In this document: positions 8,991 through 17,552 of the stretch, piece after piece | Layout: the number at the start of each line of letters is the position of its first letter | How positions within the stretch are numbered: position 1 is the first letter of the stretch | DNA from: Erwinia pyri | GTDB taxonomy: Bacteria > Pseudomonadota > Gammaproteobacteria > Enterobacterales > Enterobacteriaceae | Assembly (NCBI RefSeq): GCF_030758455.1 | Contig: NZ_CP132353.1 | Coordinates: 2,914,001-2,978,000 of the forward strand | Length of the DNA stretch: 64,000 nucleotides | Reading direction: 5' to 3' | Translations under genes and position numbers: made by a program | The notes under the pieces: model-generated | Seen by the model: the letters and a program-made list of their open reading frames with translations, nothing else | What the model was told of the DNA's origin: nothing | Databases searched by the model: none

Positions 8991-9616
8991 GTTTTACGGG
9001 GCTTATTCTGCGTCTGGCAGAGCACTGTTTCATTATACCAGACGCGCAGCTCTTCCTTAATAGCAACAGGCAGCGCTTCGTAATGCATTCCTTGTATGGC
9101 CCCATGCAGGGCAAAAAGAATGTTTACCCCCAGATTTCTGTTCATGGCATGCAGCTTGAGCCAGCAGCGTTTTGCGCCCTGCTCTTTAAGCATTTCTACG
9201 GTACAAATACCGGCACGTCTGAGTTGCACCTCCAGCTTCAGACTGAGATTGGGAAGATCTTTAAGCCTGCGGATTTTATTTTGCGTGGCCTTTGCCTGAG
9301 CAGCCCCCTGTAAACACTTTTGGGAAAGTGCGATCAGCTCTTCGGGCTTTTGCCATAACGGCTCCTCTACCCGATAGTATTCCAGCTCAACAGGGATCCC
9401 TCGTTTAGTGAACAGCAACCGCTTCATGTTGTGTTCAATAATGTAGGGTCTGACCTCCTCACAAGCCCGCAGATAGAGTTCACCTTCGCTGACAAGCGCA
9501 AAGACGACGCTCTGCACTGACAAGCTGTATCCGCCGAACTGGCTGCGGCTACTGATCTCTCCTAATGCTGAGAGCTGCTGCTTAGCGCTGGCAATTTTAC
9601 TTTTTGAATCCCGCAT
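8987..9616 (-). CDS. sxy: Competence/CRP-S regulator Sxy (TfoX)
   Basis: 209 aa, the E. coli length. It has an N-terminal TfoX_N domain (YSLSVQSVVFALVSEGELYLRAC at about 30-52) and a C-terminal helical TfoX_C domain (LKDLPNLSLKLEVQLRRAGI, then GAIQGMHYEALPVAIKEEL). Sxy acts with CRP at CRP-S promoters of DNA-uptake genes. The ATG at 9616 has a strong AAGGAAAAGGA ribosome site; the longer upstream reading lacks support. The stop codon TTAG overlaps the yccS stop on the other strand. comEC, a classical Sxy target in this group, is in the same window. Confidence 0.94.
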   Translation of the reverse strand: MRDSKSKIASAKQQLSALGEISSRSQFGGYSLSVQSVVFALVSEGELYLRACEEVRPYIIEHNMKRLLFTKRGIPVELEYYRVEEPLWQKPEELIALSQKCLQGAAQAKATQNKIRRLKDLPNLSLKLEVQLRRAGICTVEMLKEQGAKRCWLKLHAMNRNLGVNILFALHGAIQGMHYEALPVAIKEELRVWYNETVLCQTQNKPRKT

Positions 9617-9737
9617 ATTACGTCCTTTTCCTTGTAAATTACCCTGATAAATCCTCCATTTAGGAAATAAAAAAATAAGCAATCACCGTTACAAGTTCAA
9701 TGAATAAATAGCGCCGGAACGCTTCACGTTAAGATTT

Positions 9738-9753
9738 TGCGAGACGTTTCCAG
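9738..9753. promoter_or_regulatory. Candidate CRP-S site upstream of sxy
   Basis: TGCGA-N6-TCCAG: a perfect TGCGA half-site, the hallmark of CRP-S (Sxy-dependent) sites, and a weak second half. It lies about 125 nt upstream of the sxy ATG. Autoregulation of sxy through CRP-S is described in E. coli; the site call here is inference from the motif. Confidence 0.4.
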
Positions 9754-9764
9754 GAAAAATAAGG

Positions 9765-9791
9765 TTGATCTTTGGACACCTCCGATATACT
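9765..9791 (+). promoter_or_regulatory. sulA promoter
   Basis: TTGATC (9765-9770) and TATACT (9786-9791) with a rather short 15-bp spacer. The -10 overlaps the first bases of the LexA box, which would allow direct repression. Confidence 0.7.
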
Positions 9792-9807
9792 GTACATTCA
9801 TACAGTA
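9788..9807. promoter_or_regulatory. LexA (SOS) box of sulA
   Basis: A 20-bp near-palindrome of the TACTGTA-N6-TACAGTA type with the diagnostic CTG-N10-CAG core (9790-9805). It covers the sulA -10 region and lies 21 bp upstream of the ATG. Confidence 0.95.
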
Positions 9808-9828
9808 ACCCCTGAGAGCGAAGCCATT

Positions 9829-10338
9829 ATGCAAACGCATTCCCTGAAATCTTCTTCTGTTAAGTCTGGCCGCCGTCAGGCCGTGGATTGTGCATCAGCA
9901 CAGCCTGGCTCAGCGACTGGATTAATCAGTGAGCTGATCTACAGCGAGGATCAGCCTGGTATGACACAGATGTTGTTACTGCCTCTGCTGCAACAGTTGG
10001 GTATGCAGTCGCGCTGGCAGCTCTGGCTGACGCCGCAGCAGAAATTAAGCCGTGAATGGCTGATTCAGTCTGGATTGCCGCTGGATAAAGTGATGCAGAT
10101 CCATCAGCCGGGTGCTATTACTACAGTTGAAGCGATGATTAAGGCTTTGCAGACGGGTAATTACAGTGTGGTATTAGGTTGGCTGCCGGAAGATATTTCT
10201 CTGGCCGATCGGCAAAGGCTTCAGGCTGCTGCTGAAATGGGACAAGCTTTGGGATTAATTATGCGTCCGGATCGGATCATCAGCGCCTCCTCCAGACCGT
10301 TTCGCGGGCTAAAAATTCACTCTACTTTGTATCATTAA
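9829..10338 (+). CDS. sulA: SOS cell-division inhibitor SulA
   Basis: 169 aa. SulA binds FtsZ and blocks septation during the SOS response, and Lon then removes it. Conserved blocks are [26 protein letters not shown] and [25 protein letters not shown]. The C-terminus, KIHSTLYH, is the Lon recognition tail. The N-terminal 25 residues are divergent, as is normal for the family. The ATG at 9829 is chosen because the upstream in-frame ATG at 9772 would start inside the promoter and LexA box. Its location next to ompA is the usual enterobacterial one. Confidence 0.96.
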   Translation: MQTHSLKSSSVKSGRRQAVDCASAQPGSATGLISELIYSEDQPGMTQMLLLPLLQQLGMQSRWQLWLTPQQKLSREWLIQSGLPLDKVMQIHQPGAITTVEAMIKALQTGNYSVVLGWLPEDISLADRQRLQAAAEMGQALGLIMRPDRIISASSRPFRGLKIHSTLYH

Positions 10339-10685
10339 GTAAAAATAAGATTTTTCTCATGAGAAAATTCTTCTGATGTCCGGATAACCCTCTGATTATG
10401 CTATGCGCCTGCGGGACAATGGCTTAGCGCCATTTTTACCCCCTGCTTTTCAGGCATAACCTGTCTGTAGATGTGTAAATTTGTGTACGAAACGCTGTTT
10501 TTTTGCTGACCTCCATCACATCATACTTGTAAGTTTGCTGGTACGTTGTAGACTTTACGTCGCCAGGGTGCTCAATAATCTCCCTTTTTTGGATGAGTCA
10601 TAATCGAGCGTCATAACCCGGCGAAGGATTAATCAAAGAGCTAATTAAAGCTCATTGCCTATTTGGATGATAACGAGGCGCAAAA
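10339..10685 (+). promoter_or_regulatory. sulA-ompA intergenic region: ompA promoter region and leader
   Basis: Contains a 16-bp palindrome just after sulA (10352-10367), a hairpin followed by T residues (10418-10437), a possible CRP site (GCTGA-N6-TCACA, 10505-10520), and a leader of more than 100 nt before ompA. The last 25 nt before the ATG (TTTGGATGATAACGAGGCG) are almost identical to the E. coli ompA ribosome-binding region that is the target of sRNA MicA. Exact promoter elements were not assigned. Confidence 0.6.
10418..10437 (+). terminator. Possible sulA terminator
   Basis: AATGGC-TTAGC-GCCATT hairpin ending in five T. The stem is short, so termination may be partial. Confidence 0.5.
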
Positions 10686-11750
10686 ATGAAAAAGACAGCT
10701 ATCGCAATTGCAGTGGCACTGGCTGGCTTCGCTACCGTAGCGCAGGCCGCTCCTAAAGATGACACCTGGTATACCGGTGCTAAACTGGGCTGGTCTCAGT
10801 ACCATGACACTGGTTACTACGGTAACGGTTATGCAAACAACGACGGCCCAACCCACGAAAGCCAGCTTGGTGCTGGTGCGTTCGGTGGCTACCAGGCTAA
10901 CCAGTACCTGGGCTTCGAACTGGGTTATGACTGGCTGGGTCGTATGCCTAACAAAGGCAACAACGTAAACGGCGCATTCAAAGCACAGGGCGTTCAGCTG
11001 GCTGCTAAACTGAGCTACCCAATTGCTGACGATCTGGACATCTATACTCGTCTGGGCGGCATGGTATGGCGCGCAGATTCAACGCAGAACAACAACGGTG
11101 TTCGTCAAAGCGATCATGACACCGGCGTTTCTCCACTGGCAGCAGTGGGCGTTGAATATGCTCTGACCCAGAACTGGGCTACCCGTCTGGACTACCAGTG
11201 GGTTAACAACATCGGTGATGCACAGACCGTTGGTGCTCGTCCAGATAACGCCATGTTGAGCCTGGGCCTCTCCTACCGTTTCGGTCAGGACGAAGCTGCT
11301 CCAGCAGTAGCGCCAGCGCCAGCACCTGCGCCAGTTGTTGAAACCAAGCGTTTCACTCTGAAATCAGACGTGCTGTTCACCTTCAACAAATCTTCTCTGA
11401 AGCCAGAAGGTCAGCAGGCTCTGGATCAGCTGTACACCCAGCTGAGCTCCCTGGATCCTAAAGATGGTTCCGTTGTTGTTATGGGTTACACCGACCGTAT
11501 CGGTTCTGACCAGTACAACCAGAAACTGTCCGAGCAGCGTGCTCAGTCTGTAGTTGACTACCTCGTTTCTAAAGGCATCCCTTCTAACAAGATCTCTGCA
11601 CGCGGTATGGGTGAAACTAACCCAGTTACCGGCAACACCTGTGACAGCGTGAAAGGCCGTAACGCCCTGATCGATTGCCTGGCACCGGATCGTCGCGTAG
11701 AAATCGAAGTTAAAGGCATCAAAGACGTTGTAACTCAGCCACAGGGCTAA
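10686..11750 (+). CDS. ompA: Outer membrane protein A (OmpA)
   Basis: 354 aa. The signal peptide [21 protein letters not shown] is cleaved before APKDDTWY. An eight-stranded OmpA barrel runs to about residue 195 (SLGLSYRFG). An alanine-proline linker ([13 protein letters not shown]) leads to a periplasmic peptidoglycan-binding OmpA domain. This domain contains the conserved [24 protein letters not shown] and a cysteine pair ([21 protein letters not shown]). Codon use is strongly biased toward highly expressed codons. It has its own leader and terminator. Loop 1 ([13 protein letters not shown]) differs from E. coli, as is common for surface loops. Confidence 0.99.
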   Translation: MKKTAIAIAVALAGFATVAQAAPKDDTWYTGAKLGWSQYHDTGYYGNGYANNDGPTHESQLGAGAFGGYQANQYLGFELGYDWLGRMPNKGNNVNGAFKAQGVQLAAKLSYPIADDLDIYTRLGGMVWRADSTQNNNGVRQSDHDTGVSPLAAVGVEYALTQNWATRLDYQWVNNIGDAQTVGARPDNAMLSLGLSYRFGQDEAAPAVAPAPAPAPVVETKRFTLKSDVLFTFNKSSLKPEGQQALDQLYTQLSSLDPKDGSVVVMGYTDRIGSDQYNQKLSEQRAQSVVDYLVSKGIPSNKISARGMGETNPVTGNTCDSVKGRNALIDCLAPDRRVEIEVKGIKDVVTQPQG

Positions 11751-11763
11751 GTTCACTTTGATG

Positions 11764-11792
11764 AAAAAACCCCGCTAAGGCGGGGTTTTTTT
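11764..11792. terminator. Bidirectional terminator between ompA and matP
   Basis: CCCCGC-TAAG-GCGGGG stem (11770-11785), flanked by A6 on the left and T7 on the right. It can stop both ompA (plus) and matP (minus). Confidence 0.95.
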
Positions 11793-11851
11793 ATGGCTGT
11801 TGCCGGCGACTCAGAAGAGGGGAAACGAAGCCTGCCGCTCTTAATAAAGCC

Positions 11852-12307
11852 CTACTCTGGCTTACCCAAAATGGCTTTTAAATCCTGTTTAAGAGAAGAC
11901 ATCTGGTTAGCGTATTTCTCTTTACGCTCCGCATCTTCTATCAGTTGAACAATGGTTTCAGAAAGCGTGCTGTTACGCCGCTGTGCCAGACCGGCCAGCC
12001 TTTGCCACACCAGATATTCCAAATCGATAGATTTTTTACGCGTGTGCTGATGTTCAGCATTGAAATGGCGTTTACGGCGGGCACGAATAGTTTGCTTCAT
12101 GCGGTTTTCAAGGGCTGGATTAATATGCTGCGCAATCCAGGTCAGCACATCTACCGGTCGGTTTTCCATGGCCAGCAGTTCATCAACCGCAACCTGAGCA
12201 GCGCTGAATTCCAGATAGCGCGTGATCGCTTCGCCCTCCCGGTGTTTTTTCACCAGGTATTTCCATTTCCAACCGCTTTCAAGATTTTCGAGTTGTTGAT
12301 ATTTCAT
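11852..12307 (-). CDS. matP: Macrodomain Ter protein MatP
   Basis: 151 aa. MatP binds matS sites in the chromosome terminus and links the Ter macrodomain to the divisome. An N-terminal helical domain starts [18 protein letters not shown], a basic patch reads [36 protein letters not shown] (ribbon-helix-helix), and a C-terminal coiled coil ([18 protein letters not shown]) mediates tetramer formation. The ATG at 12307 gives the conserved start. It is divergent from lonH. I found no copy of the matS consensus in this window, which fits a position outside Ter. Confidence 0.97.
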   Translation of the reverse strand: MKYQQLENLESGWKWKYLVKKHREGEAITRYLEFSAAQVAVDELLAMENRPVDVLTWIAQHINPALENRMKQTIRARRKRHFNAEHQHTRKKSIDLEYLVWQRLAGLAQRRNSTLSETIVQLIEDAERKEKYANQMSSLKQDLKAILGKPE

Positions 12308-12491
12308 CGGAATCTCATGCTGATTTCGTGACGCGTTTAGAATAACAGCTTTTATTGACCCTGCCGTAAAGAAAACGGGCAAACGCCACATTCTGCGACT
12401 GAACATGGGTTGATCTGCATCTCTACGGTGCTTAACAGGCTGAAATCTTGTATAATGCCGCTTTTACTCACATCAGAAAAATACGATAACT

Positions 12492-14246
12492 TTGACCAAC
12501 AATCGACTTGAATGGCGTGCCCTACAGCCCGATACAGAAAGCGTTCAGCCCCTTTTCCAGCAGGCACCGGATGACAACTCAAGCTGCTTTGATGCCGTAC
12601 AGGCGCGCCTGTTTAACGGCCTGAGCCTGCTGCTGCAAACGCCCGCTAAATTACCGTTGATGTTGATTAAAACCGCTGAAAACGTTGAATATCAGGCTTT
12701 GCTGCAGAGCGTCCTGACTGAACTCTCCGAAGAGGATGAGGTCACGCTGGCAGGAAGCCACTATCAGGTGGACGGGTTTAAGGTCAGCCTGCGGTCTGCG
12801 GAAAATGCAGCGGATAATTTTGCCAGTACGGGCGGCGTGCATTGTGCAGACTGGATTGAAGCTGAGCAGCTGCTGGGCTGCGTTCGTCTGCACAATAATA
12901 CCCTGGTGCTTGAACCCGGGCTGGTGCACAAGGCTAACGGTGGCATCTTAATTCTCTCCCTGCGCACGCTGCTGGCTCAGCCACTATTGTGGTTACGCAT
13001 CAGACAGATCCTCACCACCCAACGCTTTGAGTGGCATTCACCGGACGACACGCGCCCGCTGCCCGCCTCTATCCCTTCAATGCCGCTGCACTTTCGTCTG
13101 GTTCTGACGGGCGATCGTGATGTGCTGGCCGATTTCCAGGAGATGGAGCCAGAGCTGGCCTCTCTTTGTCTCTATGGTGAATTTGAAGAAAATATTCAGA
13201 TTGTGGATGGTGAAGATTTCAGCCTGTGGGTGAAATGGCTGCTGTCGGTGGCAGCAGCCGAAGGATATGGCCCGTTTGCTGAAGATTTCTGGCCCGTGCT
13301 GATCCGGGAAGCGGTCCGCTATACCGGCGATCAGGATACGCTGCCGCTCTGCCCCGCCTGGATTATTCGTCAGTTGCAGGAAGCTTCGCTCTACAGCCCG
13401 GATAACTCCCTCAACGGTGAACAGCTGCAAACTGCGTTAGAAACCCGTTTCTGGCGTGAAGGTTTCCTTGCAGAGCGCGTACGGGATGAGATCCTGCTTG
13501 ACCAGATTGTGATTGAGACGGAAGGCGAAATGATCGGTCAGATCAACGCCCTGTCAGTGATTGAATTCCCCGGTCATCCCCGTGCCTTTGGCGAGCCTTC
13601 CCGCATCAGCTGCGTGGTGCATGTGGGTGACGGTGAGTTTACGGACGTGGAGCGCAAAGCGGAACTGGGCGGCAATATTCATGCGAAAGGCATGATGATT
13701 ATGCAGGCCTGGCTTATCTCTGAGCTGGAGCTGGAGCAGCAGCTGCCTTTCTCCGCCTCAATCGTGTTTGAACAATCCTATTCAGAGGTGGATGGCGACA
13801 GCGCCTCACTGGCCGAACTTTGTGCGCTGATCAGCGCGCTGTCGGGCCAGCCACTGACGCAACAAATTGCCGTGACAGGTTCAGTCGATCAGTTTGGCCG
13901 TGTGCAACCGGTTGGCGGGCTGAATGAAAAAATTGAAGGTTTTTTCCATATCTGTCATCAGCGCGATCTGAACGGCAATCAGGGCGTGATTATCCCTCTT
14001 GCTAACGTTCGCCATCTCTCCCTGCAACAGGAAGTGGTTGACGCCGTTCGGGAAGGAAAATTCCATATCTGGGCAGTCAGCAGTGTGGAAGAAGCCCTGC
14101 CATTACTGACAGGCGCAGAGTGGGATAAGGAAGAAGGCCCTTGTCTGCTACGATCAATACAGGAGCGCATTGCGCAAATCACCCAGCTGGATGGGCGTCA
14201 TCGCCCATGGCCGCTGCGCTGGCTAAACTGGTTTAACCAGAGCTGA
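12492..14246 (+). CDS. lonH: Lon-like protease LonH (YcbZ), TTG start
   Basis: 584 aa. The C-terminal third is a Lon (S16) protease domain. It runs from INALSVIEFPGHPRAFGEPSRISC through the serine motif VDGDSASLAELCALISAL to the lysine motif PVGGLNEKIEGFF, which supplies the expected Ser-Lys dyad. The N-terminal part resembles the degenerate AAA region of LonB-type enzymes (HKANGGILILSLRTLL) but shows no Walker A P-loop. The start is TTG; it aligns exactly with E. coli YcbZ, and no Shine-Dalgarno is evident. The substrate is unknown. The FadR operator of fabA overlaps its stop codon. Confidence 0.93.
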   Translation: MTNNRLEWRALQPDTESVQPLFQQAPDDNSSCFDAVQARLFNGLSLLLQTPAKLPLMLIKTAENVEYQALLQSVLTELSEEDEVTLAGSHYQVDGFKVSLRSAENAADNFASTGGVHCADWIEAEQLLGCVRLHNNTLVLEPGLVHKANGGILILSLRTLLAQPLLWLRIRQILTTQRFEWHSPDDTRPLPASIPSMPLHFRLVLTGDRDVLADFQEMEPELASLCLYGEFEENIQIVDGEDFSLWVKWLLSVAAAEGYGPFAEDFWPVLIREAVRYTGDQDTLPLCPAWIIRQLQEASLYSPDNSLNGEQLQTALETRFWREGFLAERVRDEILLDQIVIETEGEMIGQINALSVIEFPGHPRAFGEPSRISCVVHVGDGEFTDVERKAELGGNIHAKGMMIMQAWLISELELEQQLPFSASIVFEQSYSEVDGDSASLAELCALISALSGQPLTQQIAVTGSVDQFGRVQPVGGLNEKIEGFFHICHQRDLNGNQGVIIPLANVRHLSLQQEVVDAVREGKFHIWAVSSVEEALPLLTGAEWDKEEGPCLLRSIQERIAQITQLDGRHRPWPLRWLNWFNQS

Positions 14247-14257
14247 TCGGACTTGTT
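14241..14257. promoter_or_regulatory. FadR operator of fabA
   Basis: AGCTGATCGGACTTGTT matches the FadR consensus (core CTGGTCNGACNNGTT with one change) and is near-identical to the known activator site upstream of E. coli fabA. It overlaps the lonH stop codon. Confidence 0.82.
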
Positions 14258-14258
14258 C

Positions 14259-14276
14259 AGCTTACACCTGTTAGCT
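14259..14276. promoter_or_regulatory. FabR operator of fabA
   Basis: AGCTTACA-CC-TGTTAGCT, an 18-bp inverted repeat with one mismatch between the arms, immediately downstream of the FadR site. The position and form match the FabR repressor site of E. coli fabA. Confidence 0.78.
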
Positions 14277-14314
14277 AACCTTCGTGATTCATTAAAATAA
14301 GGCTTATTGAAAAC

Positions 14315-14833
14315 ATGGTAGATAAACGCGAATCCTATACAAAAGAAGACCTGATCGCATCGGGTCGCGGTGAGCTGTTTGGTGCTGAAGGTCCACCTTT
14401 ACCATCAGGTAATATGCTGATGATGGACCGCGTGGTCAAAATGACCGAAGACGGCGGTAACTACGGTAAAGGTTTCGTTGAGGCCGAACTGGATATCAAT
14501 CCGGATCTCTGGTTCTTTGGCTGTCACTTTATTGGCGACCCGGTCATGCCTGGCTGCCTGGGTCTGGATGCCATGTGGCAGCTGGTTGGCTTTTACCTCG
14601 GCTGGTTAGGCGCTGAAGGGAAAGGGCGTGCTTTGGGTGTGGGTGAAGTGAAATTTACCGGCCAGGTGCTGCCAACGGCGAAGAAAGTCTCTTATCGCAT
14701 TCATTTCAAGCGCGTGATCAATCGCAAGCTGGTAATGGGTGTGGCAGATGGTGAAGTGCTGGTAGATGGCAACGTTATCTATACGGCTACCGATTTGAAA
14801 GTGGGTCTGTTCAAAGATACTACGGCTTTCTGA
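14315..14833 (+). CDS. fabA: 3-hydroxydecanoyl-ACP dehydratase/isomerase FabA
   Basis: 172 aa, same as E. coli. It dehydrates 3-hydroxyacyl-ACP and isomerises trans-2- to cis-3-decenoyl-ACP, the committed step of anaerobic unsaturated fatty acid synthesis. The catalytic pair lies in [24 protein letters not shown] (His70 and Asp84). Regulation by FadR (activation) and FabR (repression) is indicated by adjacent upstream operators. The gene is monocistronic, with a hairpin terminator shared with convergent rmf. Confidence 0.99.
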   Translation: MVDKRESYTKEDLIASGRGELFGAEGPPLPSGNMLMMDRVVKMTEDGGNYGKGFVEAELDINPDLWFFGCHFIGDPVMPGCLGLDAMWQLVGFYLGWLGAEGKGRALGVGEVKFTGQVLPTAKKVSYRIHFKRVINRKLVMGVADGEVLVDGNVIYTATDLKVGLFKDTTAF

Positions 14834-14848
14834 CGGTTCCTGAAATGG

Positions 14849-14874
14849 AAACCTCCGCTTCAGCGGAGGTTCTC
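14849..14874. terminator. Terminator between fabA and rmf
   Basis: AACCTCCGCT-TC-AGCGGAGGTT stem (14850-14871) followed by a T-rich stretch TCTCTTCCTT on the plus strand. It lies just beyond both convergent stop codons. Confidence 0.85.
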
Positions 14875-14898
14875 TTCCTTTGATATTGAACAGGCTGA

Positions 14899-15066
14899 TT
14901 ACGCGGTAACCGTCCTGTCCTCCATGGCTTGTCGCCAACCTCCCAACCAGTGAGATCTCGCATCAATTAATTGATAGGGACACATCTCTTTCGAGCGTCC
15001 GGTAATACCGGCCTGATAACCTCGTGAATGTGCCCGTTCGAGCCGATCTCGTTTCTGTCTCTTCAT
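14899..15066 (-). CDS. rmf: Ribosome modulation factor Rmf
   Basis: 55 aa. Rmf dimerises 70S ribosomes into inactive 100S particles in stationary phase. The translation starts MKRQKRDRLERAHSRGYQAG, contains GRSKEMCPYQ and ends WLGGWRQAMEDRTVTA, an almost residue-for-residue match to E. coli Rmf. Two adjacent ATG codons exist (15069 and 15066); the second gives the E. coli N-terminus, the first would add one Met. A purine-rich GAGGGGA lies upstream. It has its own leader, separated from pqiC by a terminator, consistent with its separate growth-rate control. Confidence 0.96.
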   Translation of the reverse strand: MKRQKRDRLERAHSRGYQAGITGRSKEMCPYQLIDARSHWLGGWRQAMEDRTVTA

Positions 15067-15270
15067 CATGCCTGTAATCCCCTCTTCAGGTCAGGTGGAA
15101 TCTGGTGGAAAGAAATCTGTGGTCATATAATGCGCAACCACCCTTAAGTTCTACCGCCTGTTGGCCTAAAGATCAATGCGCAAATTTCACGGCAATGTCA
15201 TATTTCTGTGCATAAGTATCGGGTTGTCAGACTGCGGACAGCTTCAGCCAGCTCTGTAACTCCCTGTTAA

Positions 15271-15322
15271 GAAAAAAAAAGCCCCCGATCGTGGAAGCGT
15301 TATGCTGCCGACAATCAGAGGC
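15271..15322 (-). terminator. Terminator of the rlmKL-uup-pqiABC cluster
   Basis: On the minus strand an 11-bp stem (bases 15312-15322 pairing with 15281-15291, including three G-U pairs) is followed by nine U residues. It sits 24 nt downstream of the pqiC stop. Confidence 0.85.
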
Positions 15323-15345
15323 TTCATTATAAATATTAATTTTAC

Positions 15346-15915
15346 TTAATTAATGCCACGCACAGCATTAGCCATATCCCCGGCTTCCTGCTGCCACCCT
15401 TTAGCCAGCGTTCTGACTAACGCATCGTAACCATCTTCCGTTTGCGGTAGCGTCAGAGCGAAAGAGCGTTTGATAATCTGGCCCTGATGTTCAAGCACCC
15501 AGTCACCGCTGATTATCACCTGTCCATCATAACGACCGTGAAAACCGGTCACATTGACGTTAAGCGTGGCCTGCTGCTGGCCCAGCGGCGTGGAAGAGAC
15601 CAGCCAGCCTGGCAGCTCCTCACCAAGATTAGCGACCAGCGTCTGTTGCAACTGTTGATCCAGCGGGCTGGCCCACAGATTATTGCTGGCAATAACATAT
15701 TTCACGTCGCTGCTCTGATAAACCAGGCCGTTTCCGGCCAGGTAATCGGGTACTGAGACATGTTCGACAAACACTGCCGGACGCCCACTTTCCGCCTGGC
15801 TGCTGGCAGAGAGGGTTTTGCTGGCTGCCGGCAACTGGTAGTAAGTAGTATCTATGGTGCTGCTACAGCCAGCGAGCACCAGCGCCAGCGCAACGGGGAT
15901 CCATTTCATCATCAT
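15346..15915 (-). CDS. pqiC: Lipoprotein PqiC of the PqiABC MCE system
   Basis: 189 aa outer-membrane lipoprotein (ABC-type transport auxiliary, DUF330). A lipobox LVLAGC places the lipidated cysteine at about residue 17. The conserved core is VEHVSVPDYLAGNGLVYQSSDVKYVIASNNLWASPLDQQL. PqiC anchors the needle-like PqiB hexamer to the outer membrane for lipid transport across the periplasm. Three consecutive ATG codons are possible starts; the first overlaps the pqiB stop in an ATGA arrangement and implies coupling. It is the last gene before a strong terminator. Confidence 0.94.
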   Translation of the reverse strand: MMMKWIPVALALVLAGCSSTIDTTYYQLPAASKTLSASSQAESGRPAVFVEHVSVPDYLAGNGLVYQSSDVKYVIASNNLWASPLDQQLQQTLVANLGEELPGWLVSSTPLGQQQATLNVNVTGFHGRYDGQVIISGDWVLEHQGQIIKRSFALTLPQTEDGYDALVRTLAKGWQQEAGDMANAVRGIN

Positions 15916-17552
15916 TTCGCCCTCTTCGGCTGTGGGTCCTGGCCTGGTTTGGCTTCAAACACCAGAGCATTACTCTTGCTGTTCAACGTTTTCAGTACTG
16001 GTTGCAGTTCACGCATCACCTGATCCAGCCGCTGCATATCTCCCACCAGTTTGCTGTAGGCAGGCGAACCAGGCTGAAAGCCTTTCATGCTGCGGTTCAG
16101 CTCGCGAAGAGTTTTCTGCATATCCTGCGGCAGATCTTTCATCGACTGGCTGGAGGTAATCTGATTGATGTTATCCAGCGTTTTCTGCAGCTCACGTAGC
16201 GTCTGCTGGCTCTGTTTCAGCGTTCCCGTAGCCTGATTAAGCAGCGGATTAAGCGGCAGATTGTTGACCTTATCCAGCGCATCCATCAGTTTCTGTTGGA
16301 TCTGCGCCAGTCCGCCGCTGGTAGTCGGGATCAGCTTATAACCAGCGAAGGTCTGCGGCCCGGTAACAGGCTTGGCATTCTTAGTAAAATCGAGGTCAAT
16401 ATAGAGTGAACCCGTCAACAAGTTTGCCGATTTCAGAGAGGCACGAAGTCCATTCTTGATGCCATCCTGCAGATGTTTATCAATGTCGAACTCTTCACCC
16501 AGCATGCTCTGGAAGCGATCGGGCTCAATGCGGATCAGCACCGGAATGCGATAATCGGTGTCCAACTGCTGAGCAACCTCCTTCGACTGGTACGGCACCT
16601 GAGCAACAGTCCCCAGACGAATACCGCGAAACTCAACCGGTGCACCCGGCTGCAGGCCGCGAATAGAGTCGCTAAAGAACATCAGGAAATCTTTATGTAC
16701 CGTGTAGAGAGAATCCTGAATGCTGCGCTGGTCGTCAAAAAGCTTATATTCGGAGTGATTCTGCGCAATTTGTCCTAATTCCCAGCCATCCGGGACATCA
16801 AAGCTGACGCCACCGCTGAATAGCGTGGTCAGCGAGCCCATTTCCACCCGCATGCCGGAGGCCGACATATCAACGGCGATGCCGCTGTCTTTCCAGAAGC
16901 GGACATTGGTGGTGACAAGGCGATCGTAAGGCGCAGCAACAAACAGCTGATAGGTCATCATGCGCTTATCTGCGTCAAAGTTACTGGTCTCAACCGACCC
17001 TACGCGGTAACCACGGAACAGAACCGGATCCCCCGGATTGAGCTGCCCCGCTTTCGCACTGTCCAGAGTAATGCGGATGCCTTTGGCATCCGGCGGTGCC
17101 AGCGGCGGCGAATCCAGTAAGTCATACTGCTCTTTTTTATCGCCTTTCGCGCCAGGTTGTAATTCAATATAGGCACCGGAGAGGAGCGTCCCAAGCCCCG
17201 TCACGCCTTCCTTACCAATGGCCGGCTTCACTACCCAAAAAGCGCTGTCGCCTTTCAGCAGCTTCTCCATACCAGAATTGAGCCGGGCCGTGATCTCAAC
17301 ATGGTGCAGATCGTCTGTCAGCACCGCACTTTCTACAGTGCCGACGTTAACGCTGCGGCTTTTAATCGCCGTTTTACCGCCCTCTATCCCTTCGGCATTG
17401 GTGGTGATAAGCGTGACCAGCGGCCCCTGATGGCTGAAGTGGTAAAACAGGATCCATGCACCAATCAGAATGGTGACAATTGGGATGATCCAGACCGGTG
17501 ACCAGCGTTTGATTTGATCAACCGTCGCCACGCCGTGATTATTTTCCTTCAA
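15912..17552 (-). CDS. pqiB: MCE-domain lipid transport protein PqiB (TTG start)
   Basis: 546 aa, exactly the E. coli length when started at the TTG at 17552. That codon has a GAGGAG ribosome site 7 nt upstream and lies inside the last codons of pqiA (14-nt overlap). One N-terminal transmembrane helix (WIIPIVTILIGAWILFYHF) is followed by three MCE domains. Their starts are visible at VTLITTNAEGIEGG, IRITLDSAKAGQLNPGDPVLFRG and FFSDSIRGLQPGAPVEFRG. A long C-terminal coiled coil (LNQATGTLKQSQQTLRELQ) forms the periplasmic needle. The longer 557-residue reading beginning at 17585 is not supported. Confidence 0.96.
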   Translation of the reverse strand: MKENNHGVATVDQIKRWSPVWIIPIVTILIGAWILFYHFSHQGPLVTLITTNAEGIEGGKTAIKSRSVNVGTVESAVLTDDLHHVEITARLNSGMEKLLKGDSAFWVVKPAIGKEGVTGLGTLLSGAYIELQPGAKGDKKEQYDLLDSPPLAPPDAKGIRITLDSAKAGQLNPGDPVLFRGYRVGSVETSNFDADKRMMTYQLFVAAPYDRLVTTNVRFWKDSGIAVDMSASGMRVEMGSLTTLFSGGVSFDVPDGWELGQIAQNHSEYKLFDDQRSIQDSLYTVHKDFLMFFSDSIRGLQPGAPVEFRGIRLGTVAQVPYQSKEVAQQLDTDYRIPVLIRIEPDRFQSMLGEEFDIDKHLQDGIKNGLRASLKSANLLTGSLYIDLDFTKNAKPVTGPQTFAGYKLIPTTSGGLAQIQQKLMDALDKVNNLPLNPLLNQATGTLKQSQQTLRELQKTLDNINQITSSQSMKDLPQDMQKTLRELNRSMKGFQPGSPAYSKLVGDMQRLDQVMRELQPVLKTLNSKSNALVFEAKPGQDPQPKRAK

